Positions 42,301-51,823 of a DNA stretch of 64,000 nucleotides are shown one piece after another. The position numbers and the translations under genes are program-made. Each line of letters starts with the position of its first letter. The stretch's first letter is position 1. The notes below the pieces were generated by a model. It did not search any database and was not told the DNA's origin. It worked only from the letters and a program-made list of their open reading frames with translations. Origin of the DNA: Clostridiales bacterium (lineage in GTDB: Bacteria > Bacillota > Clostridia > Christensenellales > Aristaeellaceae); the NCBI GenBank assembly GCA_019419995.1, contig JAHZHZ010000002.1:63982-127981 (forward strand). Reading direction: 5' to 3'.

Positions 42301-42418
42301 GGGGACGAAACTGAGTTTTGTGGTTTTAGCGTACGAGGGGATGGAAATTGGTCCTGTGGCTTTGGAAAACGCTGCAGCCCTATGGATCAGAGAAAGACAA
42401 ATTGTTCCCATTTTTGGA

Positions 42419-43981
42419 TCATATCTTCCTGGCGTTCAGCTCTCCGGCGGCCTTTGCCTTAACCCTGCAGGTATTGCCTGCATAATAGGCCAGAGGTACG
42501 TCTTCCAATTCCACGATTTCCACAGTCTCCGGGATTGCGCCGGCCTGAACAGCCATCTTTACAGCTTCGTTTCTGGCCAATTCCAGAGCCTGATCCCGGG
42601 GCAGTTCATCATAGTTGATCAGTGCTTCATAGCAGCCGCTGACTTTGGAAATGGCCGATCCAATGGCATTGGCCGCGCCAAAGTGAGAAGGCTTGGTGAC
42701 GGTGCGGGCACCGGCAAGGTCTTCCGGCAGGATGATGGACCCGCCGCCCACCAAAATCACATCCAGATCTTCGCTGGAAACCTTCATGACGTCGATACTG
42801 TCTTCGATTAATTCACGGATGGCAGACATAGCTTTTTGAGCCAACTCTTCAGGAATTGAAGCTACCTTTGCGGGATCACCCACCTGTGCCATGCCCAGGC
42901 GCACGGCGATGTCTGTGGCAGTGAGGGTATCTCCGCCGAATACCAGTGCCTTGCGGGTAATCTCATAGCCCACACTGTCGGGACCTACGCTTACGCGGCC
43001 GTCGGGATATTCCCGGACAATGGAGCCTCCCCCGAGCCCGATGGACATTACGTCCGGCATGCGGAAATTCGTTCGAATTCCCCCGATGGTTACGGCTACG
43101 CCCGATTCACGGGGGAAGCCGTTTTGAATGACCCCCAGATCTGTGGTGGTGCCACCCACATCAATGACAATGGCATTGTTCAGGCGGCTCAGATAGCTTG
43201 CTCCGCGAATAGAATTGGTGGGCCCGCAAGCGATGGTTAGGATCGGATAGCGGCGAGCATACTCCATGGTCATCAGCGTGCCATCGTTTTGAGAAAGATA
43301 GATTTCGGCGCTGGAGACTCCCTGCTGGGAAAGGCTATGAGCAAATCCTTCTGTAAAGCGCTCTGCTACCTGATAGAGCGCAGCGTTCAGAATTGTGGCA
43401 TTCTCCCGCTCGATCAATCCCATGCTGCCGATTTCGCTGGAAATAGAGATGTGTACGTCATCCCCCATTATCTCCCGACAAATCTGAGCCGCACGAAGCT
43501 CATGATCATTGCGCACAGTAGAAAATACACAGGAGATGGCCACAGAATCGATTTTTCCTTTGAGCTCCTCAAAGAACGAGCGTGCCGCTGCCTCATCTAG
43601 AGGGGCAATTTCCTTTCCATCGTACTCAAAACCGCCAGAGATTACAGCACATTTTTCACAGATCGAACGAATATCTTCGGCCCAGTCCACCATGGGGGGA
43701 ACACCCAAGGTGGCCGGTGCACCGATGCGTAACAGGCCAATACGGGCAAGGTGCTTCCGTTCTACGATAGCATTGGTGCACTGTGTGGTGCCCAGCATGG
43801 CCTGGGTAATCTGTTTGCGGTTTACTCCTGATTTTTCCAGAACCTGCTCCACTGCGCCCATAATACCGTCAAACACGTTGTCAGATGTGGGGTTTTTTAC
43901 TTCCGCAACCACGCGCAGATTTTCGTCGATCAAAACGGCGTCGGTGTTAGTGCCGCCCACGTCGATGCCCAACTTATACAT
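42419..43981 (-). CDS. Hydantoinase/oxoprolinase-like ATPase (HyuA family)
   Basis: Protein of 520 residues of the HyuA branch of the actin-like ATPase fold: LGIDVGGTNTDAVLIDEN at the N-terminus, the HyuA domain with GTTQCTNAIVERK, IVIDVGGTTTDLG in the second half and SIGLGGGSIV. Relatives hydrolyse hydantoins or 5-oxoproline with ATP and often need a HyuB partner, which is missing here; the neighbour is DUF917. AAGGAAGG eight bases before ATG 43981 decides the start over an in-frame codon at 43990. It overlaps the DUF917 gene by eight bases. True substrate unknown; purine-catabolite-like compounds are suggested by the PucR regulator. Confidence 0.85.
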   Translation of the reverse strand: MYKLGIDVGGTNTDAVLIDENLRVVAEVKNPTSDNVFDGIMGAVEQVLEKSGVNRKQITQAMLGTTQCTNAIVERKHLARIGLLRIGAPATLGVPPMVDWAEDIRSICEKCAVISGGFEYDGKEIAPLDEAAARSFFEELKGKIDSVAISCVFSTVRNDHELRAAQICREIMGDDVHISISSEIGSMGLIERENATILNAALYQVAERFTEGFAHSLSQQGVSSAEIYLSQNDGTLMTMEYARRYPILTIACGPTNSIRGASYLSRLNNAIVIDVGGTTTDLGVIQNGFPRESGVAVTIGGIRTNFRMPDVMSIGLGGGSIVREYPDGRVSVGPDSVGYEITRKALVFGGDTLTATDIAVRLGMAQVGDPAKVASIPEELAQKAMSAIRELIEDSIDVMKVSSEDLDVILVGGGSIILPEDLAGARTVTKPSHFGAANAIGSAISKVSGCYEALINYDELPRDQALELARNEAVKMAVQAGAIPETVEIVELEDVPLAYYAGNTCRVKAKAAGELNARKI

Positions 43982-45074
43982 TTGCCACACCTTCCTTTAC
44001 GCGCTCCTCAACGGGGATGTAGTCCGTATCAATACCGAAATATCTCGGCCCTACCAGGTCCAGACCTGCCTGCGTGCGCCACATGGGATAGCATTGCAGT
44101 CCCACAGCTAACACTCGCTTGCCGTACTTCAGGCCGTCAGTAGTGACTGGTGTAAAGGTTTCCGTATCTACCAGACAGATCAGATCCGGCACGGTAGCCA
44201 GTATGTTGCCTTCCACGCTGGCGCATAGATTTTCGTTTTGAAAGGTAATTTCCCCACTGCGGCCCTTGTACTCACCGATGCCCTCCAGACGAATCCGGCC
44301 GAAATTGAACTTTCCGTTGGTGGTGCGCAGCACGTCGCAGATTTTGCCTTTAAACAGTTTGATGCCTTGGGAAATGCGCAAAAAGTTTTCTTCAGGGGTA
44401 CCCTCGCGCATGTTTTTTACCGTGCGGATGGCTCTGCCCAATTGTTCGCTCCGAGTAACGATCCCGTGAACGGAGTATTGTTTCAGCGTTTTTCCATTCA
44501 TGATATACAGTGCAATGGTGACGCTTCCACCGCATGCCATGGTCACTGAACGGGCCATTTCTTCAGTCCATTTATTGGTTACAGTTTCAAAGATGACGCT
44601 GTTTCCCTTTTCATCGGTGAGTGCCATGGGGGTAGCTGAAACGCCGCCGATGGTGAAAGTGACCATCTGCAATTCAGGGAAAGCCCTGCCCATGCCGTCG
44701 CAGTCTACCATCGGCAGGCCCAGACGCGCTGCTGCTGCAATGGGCAGCATGGAATTTACGCCGCCAGCTTCCATGGGCATTGTGGCGTACACTTCTCGAC
44801 CGAAATACCTGCGAACCATGTGGAAAATGCGCTGGTATTCTGAAGATCCAATACCCTTTTCACAGAGTACTGTGGGTGCACCCATCATGGCAATGGGCAT
44901 GATCAGCGCGTCATCTGGGACTTCCTCGGGATCAATCAGCGTCACTTCGCCGCATTCTCGCACGGCTCCCATAGCTACTAGTTTGCCTACATAAGGGTCG
45001 CCACCGCCCCCAGCGCCCAGCAGCGCTGCACCTAGAGCAATGTCTTCAATTTCCTTTAAACCAATTTTTCTCAA
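43974..45074 (-). CDS. DUF917 family protein
   Basis: Protein of 366 residues with the family start IALGAALLGAGGGGDPYVGK and later PMEAGGVNSMLP and VDCDGMGRAFPE. DUF917 proteins regularly sit beside HyuA-like genes and are thought to be part of the same hydantoin-type enzyme, but their reaction is unproven. A TTG at 45074 has GAGGTGG six bases upstream and gives the usual family N-terminus MRKIGLKEIED; the ATG at 45101 has no ribosome site, so the TTG is preferred. It lies between the permease and the HyuA-like gene in one operon. Confidence 0.85.
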   Translation of the reverse strand: MRKIGLKEIEDIALGAALLGAGGGGDPYVGKLVAMGAVRECGEVTLIDPEEVPDDALIMPIAMMGAPTVLCEKGIGSSEYQRIFHMVRRYFGREVYATMPMEAGGVNSMLPIAAAARLGLPMVDCDGMGRAFPELQMVTFTIGGVSATPMALTDEKGNSVIFETVTNKWTEEMARSVTMACGGSVTIALYIMNGKTLKQYSVHGIVTRSEQLGRAIRTVKNMREGTPEENFLRISQGIKLFKGKICDVLRTTNGKFNFGRIRLEGIGEYKGRSGEITFQNENLCASVEGNILATVPDLICLVDTETFTPVTTDGLKYGKRVLAVGLQCYPMWRTQAGLDLVGPRYFGIDTDYIPVEERVKEGVANV

Positions 45075-45120
45075 TTTTTCCACCTCGTTTTTTTCAATCA
45101 TGCAGTTTATAAAACCGCTT

Positions 45121-46461
45121 TCACTCTGCTGCCTTGCCTACAGGATTATCTTTATCATTTTGTGTTTTAACGGTTCTGATAAGAATTGCGTATAGGATCA
45201 GGGAGACCAGGATGCCGTTTACCGGCCCCACAAAGAAGGGTAGATTCAGCCAGGCAAGGCCAGGAAAGGAGGCAAAGGTTCCACCTGTCAGACAGGCGAT
45301 GAACGCTCCTGCCAGATAGGCGATCAAGCCAGGCGCAAATACTCCGCTTTGAATAACGAAGCGCTCCTTTTTTCCCTTGCTTACAATCCAGTAATTGGCG
45401 ATGATGACGCCGGCCAATGGCGGCAGAAGTGCAGACATCAGATTCAGGAAAGCTTCAAATTTGCTAAGTACTCCGAAGGCGGCCAGCAAGGTTCCGATGC
45501 CACCGGCAATGCCTGTGGTGAGCTTAAATTTGCTCTCGTTAAAACCTAAAAGATTGGAGAGAGCCAGGCCACCGGAATAGGCATTGGTGACGTTAGTGGT
45601 CCAGGTGGCCAATACCAGAGCCAACAGACCGAAGAAGGGTACGCCCAAGCTGGCTAGAATGGCACTGATATCATATTGGCCGGTGACAATGCTCATTACG
45701 CCACCTGTGAGCAACATGAACAGTCCGGCGGGAATTACGCCCAGTATGGAAGATTTTATCACATCTCCCCGGTTGCGGGCAAAGCGGCAATAGTCAGCTG
45801 AAATCAATCCGCCCAATGCAAAAGAGGCTACTACCATGCTCATGCCAAAGACCAGCCCACTGGAGGTTTCGGGATGATAGGCAGCGATCATAGCGGTGCC
45901 GTTGTTTTTGTCCATGCTGGCAATGATGCCGTACAGGCAGACTATAACCAGCGCGGGAACGGCAATATAATTCAGCCACTTAAGCCCTTTAAAGCCCATG
46001 CAGGCGGTCAGCAGCATAATGCCACCCCAGATGATGGAACACAGCGTAACGGCTAGACTTCCTGCCGATTCATAACCCAGCATACTTGCCCCCATGGAGG
46101 CAAAGGCGCTCCCACATACGGCGGACTGAATGCCAAACCATCCTACGCAGGCAATAGCCAAAATGGTGCTGATGATATAACGTGCCCCCTTTTCTCCCAG
46201 CGCACCGGAGGCCATTACCGATACGGGCAGACCCGTGTCGCAGGCCTGCATGCCAATAAAAATCATATATGCGCAAATCATGCCATAGCCGAGCAGTATG
46301 GATAAAATGATTTGAGCAAAACTCAACCCTCCGCTCACCAGCACACCACCGATCATCAAACAGGGCACGCAGATCATTCCCCCTGCCCATACCATGGCGA
46401 TGGACAACCAGCTCTGCCTCTGGTTTACACCGATCTCAAAACCTGTGGTTTTCTTTTGCAT
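45121..46461 (-). CDS. NCS1 purine/cytosine-type permease
   Basis: Twelve-helix secondary transporter of 446 residues of the nucleobase:cation symporter-1 family, CodB-like branch. It opens with EIGVNQRQSWLSIAMVWAGGMI, has SVMASGALGEKGARYI and ISADYCRFARNRGD in the middle. It should import a nucleobase, hydantoin or allantoin-like ring compound. GAGGGGG eight bases before the ATG. First gene of the operon with DUF917 and the HyuA-like ATPase, so it probably brings in their substrate. A TATAAT lies on the minus strand at 46511-46516. Confidence 0.9.
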   Translation of the reverse strand: MQKKTTGFEIGVNQRQSWLSIAMVWAGGMICVPCLMIGGVLVSGGLSFAQIILSILLGYGMICAYMIFIGMQACDTGLPVSVMASGALGEKGARYIISTILAIACVGWFGIQSAVCGSAFASMGASMLGYESAGSLAVTLCSIIWGGIMLLTACMGFKGLKWLNYIAVPALVIVCLYGIIASMDKNNGTAMIAAYHPETSSGLVFGMSMVVASFALGGLISADYCRFARNRGDVIKSSILGVIPAGLFMLLTGGVMSIVTGQYDISAILASLGVPFFGLLALVLATWTTNVTNAYSGGLALSNLLGFNESKFKLTTGIAGGIGTLLAAFGVLSKFEAFLNLMSALLPPLAGVIIANYWIVSKGKKERFVIQSGVFAPGLIAYLAGAFIACLTGGTFASFPGLAWLNLPFFVGPVNGILVSLILYAILIRTVKTQNDKDNPVGKAAE

Positions 46462-46561
46462 GGATATTTCCCCCTCGATGTTCCGGCGTTACCGGATTTT
46501 GAATAGGGAAATTATATCGAAAATAAAGGGGAATGTATTTATCTCTCTGACAGAAAATAGA

Positions 46562-46597
46562 GGAGGGTATTTTGTCCGTTCGGACAAAATACCCTCC
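46562..46597. terminator. 16-bp perfect inverted repeat between pucR and permease operon
   Basis: Arms 46562-46577 and 46582-46597 with loop GTTC. It is placed to terminate the pucR transcript, but the T-run is weak, and its core TTTGTCCGTTCGGACAAA is also a plausible operator about 45 bases upstream of the permease -10. Confidence 0.6.
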
Positions 46598-46689
46598 ATC
46601 TAACTGATGCCGGTGATCAACTGACTGTTCAGGTAAGCGCTTTTCTCAGTGTACTTGCTCTCAAAAATGACGCCTTCACATACCTCGTG

Positions 46690-48300
46690 TTACTCGACTT
46701 TTTTCGCTTCCCGACGCAACAGGCGGATGAGTGCACAGGCGGTAAACAGGGGCATCGTCTCCGGAAATTCTCCCGGTACAAAGCCTAGCCGGTCAGCGAT
46801 GCGCTGGATTCGGTATTTAATGGTGTTTTTGTGAAGAAACAGCTTCTCCGCTGCCCGGGTTATGCTCATCTGGGCATCCAGAAGAAAACATTCCAGTGTG
46901 GGCAAAAGGCCGGTTTCGTCGCAATCTTCCCGCAAATCGCCCAGACTTTTCAATGATTCTTCCACGGCCTGCTCTCCACGTTCAATGCACCTTTGGCATT
47001 TCAGGGCAAAATTGATCTGTTCCAACGTAAAGATCCACTGCCCAGGGAAGATTTCCATTGCCGCCTGCAGGCCTGCATGATGACTTAAAAATGCTTCGCG
47101 TACCCGAGAAGTCGTGTTCAGCGCATGGCAGCGGGTCAGGGTAGCATGCAGGCCTCGCTGCTCCAGTTCAAAACCGATTACGTCTGTCAATGCACGTATT
47201 TCATGGATGCTGCCGGGGCCTGTCATAAACAGTACCAGATTTTCCTCATAGATATCTGCAATAGAAGTGGGGGAATAAGGCTGAGTATCCTTGCAAAGAA
47301 TATCCACCATTTCGCAGAGCCCGGCCCGATCCCTTGCATCAACGCCACTGATCAGCCACATGGAATTCAGGGAGGCGATGTCTACATGAAAAATGTCCGC
47401 TAGCCTTCGCATTTTCATGGGCTCGTCTTGAAGAATAGCTCGAACCAGTTCACCGATGACAATTCGATCGTGTTTGCCGGACCAGATGCTGACCGCCAGT
47501 TGTACGACTTCTACAGCCTGACGGGTGATTACCACATCCGGAACGTCACCTTCCCGGAAAATTAGCAGTTCCATGCCATGGCCATCCTGAGTTTGCACTT
47601 CGTCTCGATAGACGTTGATGTTGAGTGCCTCGTCATGCCTCCAGCTTGCGCTTTCAGGAAATTCGGAAACAGTCAGTTTCCGCTTGATGGCAGGGTCGAA
47701 GGCTCGGGGCCAGGCCGCTTCGTTCAGAACCCTGTGGGAGGTATCCATCAAAACGATGGAGGCCCGTAGCCGATCGGCCAGCATGCGCAGCATACTGTCT
47801 ACGGTTCTTTGATGAGGGGGCAAACCCGCAGCTTGTTCCAACAGTTCGCTGACAAGGCTGGAACTGCTCATCTGATCCCGGTGAATCAGTTCCATAACTT
47901 CGCAGATCACTTCGCTGTAGCGCTGATTCATCTGGCCTTCGGGCATGCAGATCAGCGCAAAATCCAGCTCGTTGGCTACATCAATGAGCCGTTGATCCAC
48001 TTTTTTCATTACTATACCTACATAGAACAGAATTAGCCCTACTTCACCTACCTCGGCCATGCGCCGGATATTAGCGCATTGCAGATCCACGTCGTCCGGA
48101 TTATTTAAAAAACCCGTAATGGCTAGTTCGTTACCGGCAAACTCAATATTTTGAAAAAGCTGGGTTTGAACTGAATTGGTCTGCGCGTATTCCAGTACTG
48201 AAATAGAGGAAACGATTCTTGTCAGGCCCCGTTCACCGCCGAGAACGCGGGCCCCCCGCATGGAGGGCAGTTTGAACACGTCTGCTACGGTAATGCTCAC
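46690..48300 (-). CDS. PucR-family transcriptional regulator
   Basis: Regulator of 536 residues. The N-terminal PucR domain (about 1-125: ITVADVFKLPSMRGARVLGG) binds an effector, a GGDEF-like middle region follows, and the C-terminus carries the HTH_30 helix-turn-helix (SITRAAEKLFLHKNTIKYRI). In Bacillus PucR controls purine catabolism. AAGGAG abuts two ATGs (48309, 48306) and lies nine bases from a GTG at 48300, which is preferred. It sits directly upstream of the permease/DUF917/HyuA operon on the same strand and most likely controls it. Confidence 0.88.
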   Translation of the reverse strand: MSITVADVFKLPSMRGARVLGGERGLTRIVSSISVLEYAQTNSVQTQLFQNIEFAGNELAITGFLNNPDDVDLQCANIRRMAEVGEVGLILFYVGIVMKKVDQRLIDVANELDFALICMPEGQMNQRYSEVICEVMELIHRDQMSSSSLVSELLEQAAGLPPHQRTVDSMLRMLADRLRASIVLMDTSHRVLNEAAWPRAFDPAIKRKLTVSEFPESASWRHDEALNINVYRDEVQTQDGHGMELLIFREGDVPDVVITRQAVEVVQLAVSIWSGKHDRIVIGELVRAILQDEPMKMRRLADIFHVDIASLNSMWLISGVDARDRAGLCEMVDILCKDTQPYSPTSIADIYEENLVLFMTGPGSIHEIRALTDVIGFELEQRGLHATLTRCHALNTTSRVREAFLSHHAGLQAAMEIFPGQWIFTLEQINFALKCQRCIERGEQAVEESLKSLGDLREDCDETGLLPTLECFLLDAQMSITRAAEKLFLHKNTIKYRIQRIADRLGFVPGEFPETMPLFTACALIRLLRREAKKVE

Positions 48301-48442
48301 CGCCATCATCTCCTTGGCCTTTTGGACAATTTATAATGTATTTTATCATGAAAGATCTTCCTGATACAAGAGGCATGAGCTTTATAGGCATTCGTTTGAA
48401 GTTCATATGGCAAGTACATTGTGCCGCTGTTCCGCAGGTTGC

Positions 48443-48471
48443 TTGCACTGTTGGAACAAAAGGGCTATAAT
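48443..48471 (+). promoter_or_regulatory. Promoter of lplA
   Basis: TTGCAC (48443-48448), 17 bases, TATAAT (48466-48471). Confidence 0.75.
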
Positions 48472-48502
48472 GCAACTTAGAATCTGTGAAAGGTAGGGAA
48501 CC

Positions 48503-49474
48503 ATGAGCAATTTTCTTTATGTATCGACTTCTACAGATGGCTGGCGGAATCTGGGCGTGGATGAATATTTTCTGGATACGCTCGATCCAGAGGACATGAT
48601 GCTCTATTTTTATATCAATGCAAACGCAGTGATTATTGGTCGTGGACAGAATCCCTGGGCGGAATGTCGCCTGGCGGATATGGAAAGGGATGGCGTACAG
48701 CTGGTTCGGCGAATTACTGGCGGTGGTGCTGTATTTCACGACTTGGGAAATCTCAACTTTTCCTTTATAGCGGGCGAGGGTATCTACGATGTGGAACGTC
48801 AGTTGGGCATGATCCTCAGAGCAGTGCGTGCCCTTGGTATTGAATGCGAATTCAGCGGGCGGAACGATTTGCTGGCCGGCGGGCGAAAATTCTCAGGCAA
48901 CGCCTTCTGTAATCGGGGAAAGCTGCGACAGCATCACGGAACGCTGCTGATCCACGCCAATTTAACGCGGCTGCAGAACTATTTAAACGTGGATCCCCGC
49001 AAGCTCCAGGCAAAGGGAACGAAATCAGTTCGGGCACGGGTGTGCAATTTAAACGAATTCAAGCCCGAATTGACCTGTAAAAGTATGTTAGAAGCGCTCA
49101 AGGGAGCCTATGAGGCAGAGTACGGCCCCTATGAAGAGCTGCAAACAGCCTCTTTGAATGAAGCGACCATTGCTCCCTACGTGGAGAAGCAGGCCGGAAC
49201 AGAGTGGCGGCTGGGAAAGACGCCCCGCTTTGATATTGAGATTGAAAACCGCTTTCCGTGGGGAAATGTGCAATTGCTGCTGACCCTTCGTCACAGCCGC
49301 GTAGAAGAGGTGGATGTCTATTCGGATGCCATTGATGTGGAATTGCCCGGAGAGATTCAAGCGCGCCTGATGGGAGTTCCCTTTGGCTCCAAAACCATGG
49401 CGGAAGCGCTGATGGATTCCCCCAGGGAACAGATTCGCCAGGTGGCACAGTTCATATTGGAACAGCAGCTCTAA
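48503..49474 (+). CDS. lplA: Lipoate-protein ligase
   Basis: ATP-dependent ligase of 323 residues that attaches free lipoate to the lysine of E2 or GcvH proteins. Signature elements: NAVIIGRGQNPWAE, RRITGGGAVFHDLGNLNFSFI (69-89), GRNDLLAGGRKFSGNAF and HGTLLIHANL, followed by the C-terminal accessory domain of about 80 residues. Length is that of a complete LplA. Monocistronic, with promoter and strong terminator. Its substrate proteins are not in the window, although lpdA at the left edge belongs to the same chemistry. Confidence 0.93.
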   Translation: MSNFLYVSTSTDGWRNLGVDEYFLDTLDPEDMMLYFYINANAVIIGRGQNPWAECRLADMERDGVQLVRRITGGGAVFHDLGNLNFSFIAGEGIYDVERQLGMILRAVRALGIECEFSGRNDLLAGGRKFSGNAFCNRGKLRQHHGTLLIHANLTRLQNYLNVDPRKLQAKGTKSVRARVCNLNEFKPELTCKSMLEALKGAYEAEYGPYEELQTASLNEATIAPYVEKQAGTEWRLGKTPRFDIEIENRFPWGNVQLLLTLRHSRVEEVDVYSDAIDVELPGEIQARLMGVPFGSKTMAEALMDSPREQIRQVAQFILEQQL

Positions 49475-49510
49475 AAGGTGGATATTCTGGTTTCTGGCCT
49501 GGAGAAAGTA

Positions 49511-49540
49511 AAGGCCCGGCGCTATCTGGCGCCGGGCCTT
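49511..49540 (+). terminator. Terminator after lplA
   Basis: Perfect 12-bp stem (49511-49522 with 49529-49540); the T-rich tail is interrupted (GAATATTGTCTTTT). Confidence 0.8.
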
Positions 49541-49591
49541 GAATATTGTCTTTTGTCTCGTTTTTCAAAATAGCCTTTCAACTTGCGATTG

Positions 49592-51358
49592 TCAGGACTT
49601 CCGAGTGGAGATTTCCTCGTTGAGCTTTTCGATCAACGCATCCACGCTCATGATGGTAGTTTGATCGGTATCCCGGTCCCGAACGGATACGGTACCATTT
49701 TCCACTTCCTTGGCGCCGATAATCAGCATGTAGGGCACCCGGTCGATTTGACGGGCTTCACGAATCTTGTAGCCGATCTTGTCGCTGCGGTCATCCAGAT
49801 CCACGCGAATGCGTTGGGCACGCAGCTTTTCATAGACCTGCCTGGCGTAATCGGCACTCTTATCCGATACGGACATCACGCGTACCTGTACCGGGGCAAG
49901 CCAGGTGGGGAACTTACCGGCGTAATGCTCGGTGAGAATACCGATAAAGCGCTCGATGGAGCCGAAGCATACCCGGTGAATCATGATGGGGCGTTCCTTC
50001 TGACCGTTTTCGGCAGTGTACTCCAGATGGAAGTTCAGGGGCATCTGGAAGTCCAGCTGAATGGTGCCGCATTGCCAGGTGCGCCCGATGCTGTCTTGCA
50101 GGTGGAAGTCAATCTTCGGGCCGTAGAAGGCACCGTCACCTTCATTAATGGTGTACTCCAGACCCAGTTTTTCCAGCGCACCCTTCAGGCCGTCGGTTGC
50201 TGCCGCCCAATCCTCATCGGAGCCCATGGAATCCTCCGGACGGGTGGAAAGTTCAATGAAGTATTTGAATCCGAACTTGGTGTAGACTTGGTTGATCAGG
50301 TGCACCACGTTCATGATTTCATCCGTGATCTGGTCCCGGCGCATGAAGATGTGGGCATCGTCCTGGGTAAAGCAGCGCACCCGGAACAGGCCGTGCAGCG
50401 CACCCCGCAACTCGTGGCGATGTACCACGCCCAACTCACCTACCCGCAAGGGCAGTTCTCGGTAGGAGTGGGGTTCGCTGGCGTATACCAGCACGCCACC
50501 GGGACAGTTCATGGGCTTGACGCAGTAGATCTCATCATCGATCGTGGTGGAGTACATGTTGTTTTTGTAGTGATCCCAGTGCCCGCTGGTCTCCCACAGA
50601 TGGCGGTTCATGATCATGGGGGTGGAGACTTCCACATAGCCATTATCCCGGTGTAGCTCACGCCAGTAATCGATGAGGGTATTCTTCAGGATCATGCCGT
50701 TGGGCAGGAAAAAGGGGAAACCCGGACCCTCGTCCCGGAGCATGAACAGCTTCATTTCCTTGCCGATCTTGCGGTGATCGCGGCGGGCGGCTTCCTCCAT
50801 GAGCTTGAGATGGGCATCCAGCTCTTCCTGAGTGGCGAAGGCGATGCCGTTAATGCGGGTGAGCATCTTGTTGTTCTTGTCACCCTTCCAGTAGGCACCG
50901 GACTGCTGGGTGATTTTGAAGGCCTTGAGCGCCTTGGTATAAGTCAGATGTGGGCCAATGCACATATCTACGTAATCGCCCTGCTGGAAAAAGCTGATTT
51001 CAGCGTCGTCGGGCAGATCGTCAATGTGCTCCAGCTTGTACTTTTCGTGGCGCTCCTCCATCAGCTTTTTGGCTTCCGCACGGGGGAGAATAAAAGGCTT
51101 AATGGGCAGGTTTTCCTTGACGATTTTCTTCATCTCTGCCTCAATGGCGGCGAGATCTTCGTCCGTAAGCTTTCTTTCACCCAGGTCAACGTCATAGTAA
51201 AAGCCATTTTCCGTGGCGGGGCCATAGGCAAAGTCTGCCTCCGGGTACAGGCGCTGGATGGCCTGAGCCATCACATGAGCTGCGGTATGCCGAATGACGT
51301 GCAGTTTTTCCTCTTCAGGGCATTCGGCCACCACGCCGTCCTTGTAGATAATCTTCAT
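49592..51358 (-). CDS. thrS: Threonyl-tRNA synthetase
   Basis: Class II synthetase of 588 residues. An N-terminal editing domain is present (HTAAHVMAQAIQRLYP with the zinc-type His pair, GFYYDVDL) but the ubiquitin-like TGS domain of longer ThrRS is essentially absent, so it is a short form. Catalytic motifs: MNRHLWETSGHWDHY and PMNCPGGVL (zinc Cys), motif 2 FRVRCFTQDDAHIF, motif 3 IERFIGILTEH; the anticodon-binding domain follows. AAGGAG nine bases before the ATG. Controlled by a T-box with a threonine specifier codon. Confidence 0.95.
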   Translation of the reverse strand: MKIIYKDGVVAECPEEEKLHVIRHTAAHVMAQAIQRLYPEADFAYGPATENGFYYDVDLGERKLTDEDLAAIEAEMKKIVKENLPIKPFILPRAEAKKLMEERHEKYKLEHIDDLPDDAEISFFQQGDYVDMCIGPHLTYTKALKAFKITQQSGAYWKGDKNNKMLTRINGIAFATQEELDAHLKLMEEAARRDHRKIGKEMKLFMLRDEGPGFPFFLPNGMILKNTLIDYWRELHRDNGYVEVSTPMIMNRHLWETSGHWDHYKNNMYSTTIDDEIYCVKPMNCPGGVLVYASEPHSYRELPLRVGELGVVHRHELRGALHGLFRVRCFTQDDAHIFMRRDQITDEIMNVVHLINQVYTKFGFKYFIELSTRPEDSMGSDEDWAAATDGLKGALEKLGLEYTINEGDGAFYGPKIDFHLQDSIGRTWQCGTIQLDFQMPLNFHLEYTAENGQKERPIMIHRVCFGSIERFIGILTEHYAGKFPTWLAPVQVRVMSVSDKSADYARQVYEKLRAQRIRVDLDDRSDKIGYKIREARQIDRVPYMLIIGAKEVENGTVSVRDRDTDQTTIMSVDALIEKLNEEISTRKS

Positions 51359-51364
51359 GGTTTT

Positions 51365-51622
51365 GTGCTCCTTCTGTCTTCAGGGGTCAAAAAAGCACCC
51401 CTGGATATTTTTCCAAGGGTGCGTTGAATATTGCATTCAAGAGGCACGGTTCCACCTTGACTTTGACTCGCAAGCCCGATAACGGGGGCAAGGCGGCGCG
51501 CTTGTTTCACGCGCGACTCTGGAGTGGTCTTCTGCAGCGGCCAAACAGAGCGCTTACAGCAGATACGCTCCTCTCTGGGGATTGGCGGATGCGGCTTCGG
51601 TCTCCTTCATTGCCGTATTTAC
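51365..51622 (-). ncRNA. T-box leader of thrS
   Basis: Minus-strand leader with stem I closed by GGAG/CTCC, specifier codon ACC (Thr) at 51526-51528 followed by A, the T-box sequence AAGGTGGAACCGTGCC at about 51443-51458, and an intrinsic terminator (stem 51395-51405 with 51412-51422, then TTTTTT). Uncharged tRNA-Thr should favour the antiterminator. Confidence 0.93.
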
Positions 51623-51628
51623 AAGAGT

Positions 51629-51657
51629 ATTTTAGCACGAGGGCCTCCGTTCGTCAA
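51629..51657 (-). promoter_or_regulatory. Promoter of thrS T-box
   Basis: Minus strand TTGACG (51652-51657), 17 bases, TAAAAT (51629-51634). Confidence 0.75.
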
Positions 51658-51736
51658 TCGAAAAACCGTATTTTTAACCCTTGCCATTTCGAGAAAGCCC
51701 AGCGTGTATCCAGACCCTTCATCACGTGGATTTATC

Positions 51737-51765
51737 TTGACTTTATACTTCTTTCAACTTATAAT
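51737..51765 (+). promoter_or_regulatory. Promoter of nifJ
   Basis: TTGACT (51737-51742), 17 bases, TATAAT (51760-51765). Confidence 0.82.
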
Positions 51766-51823
51766 ATAGAGTGATGACTTATGGAATCACGATACTCAAC
51801 AATATAGTAAGGAGGTCCTTTCA

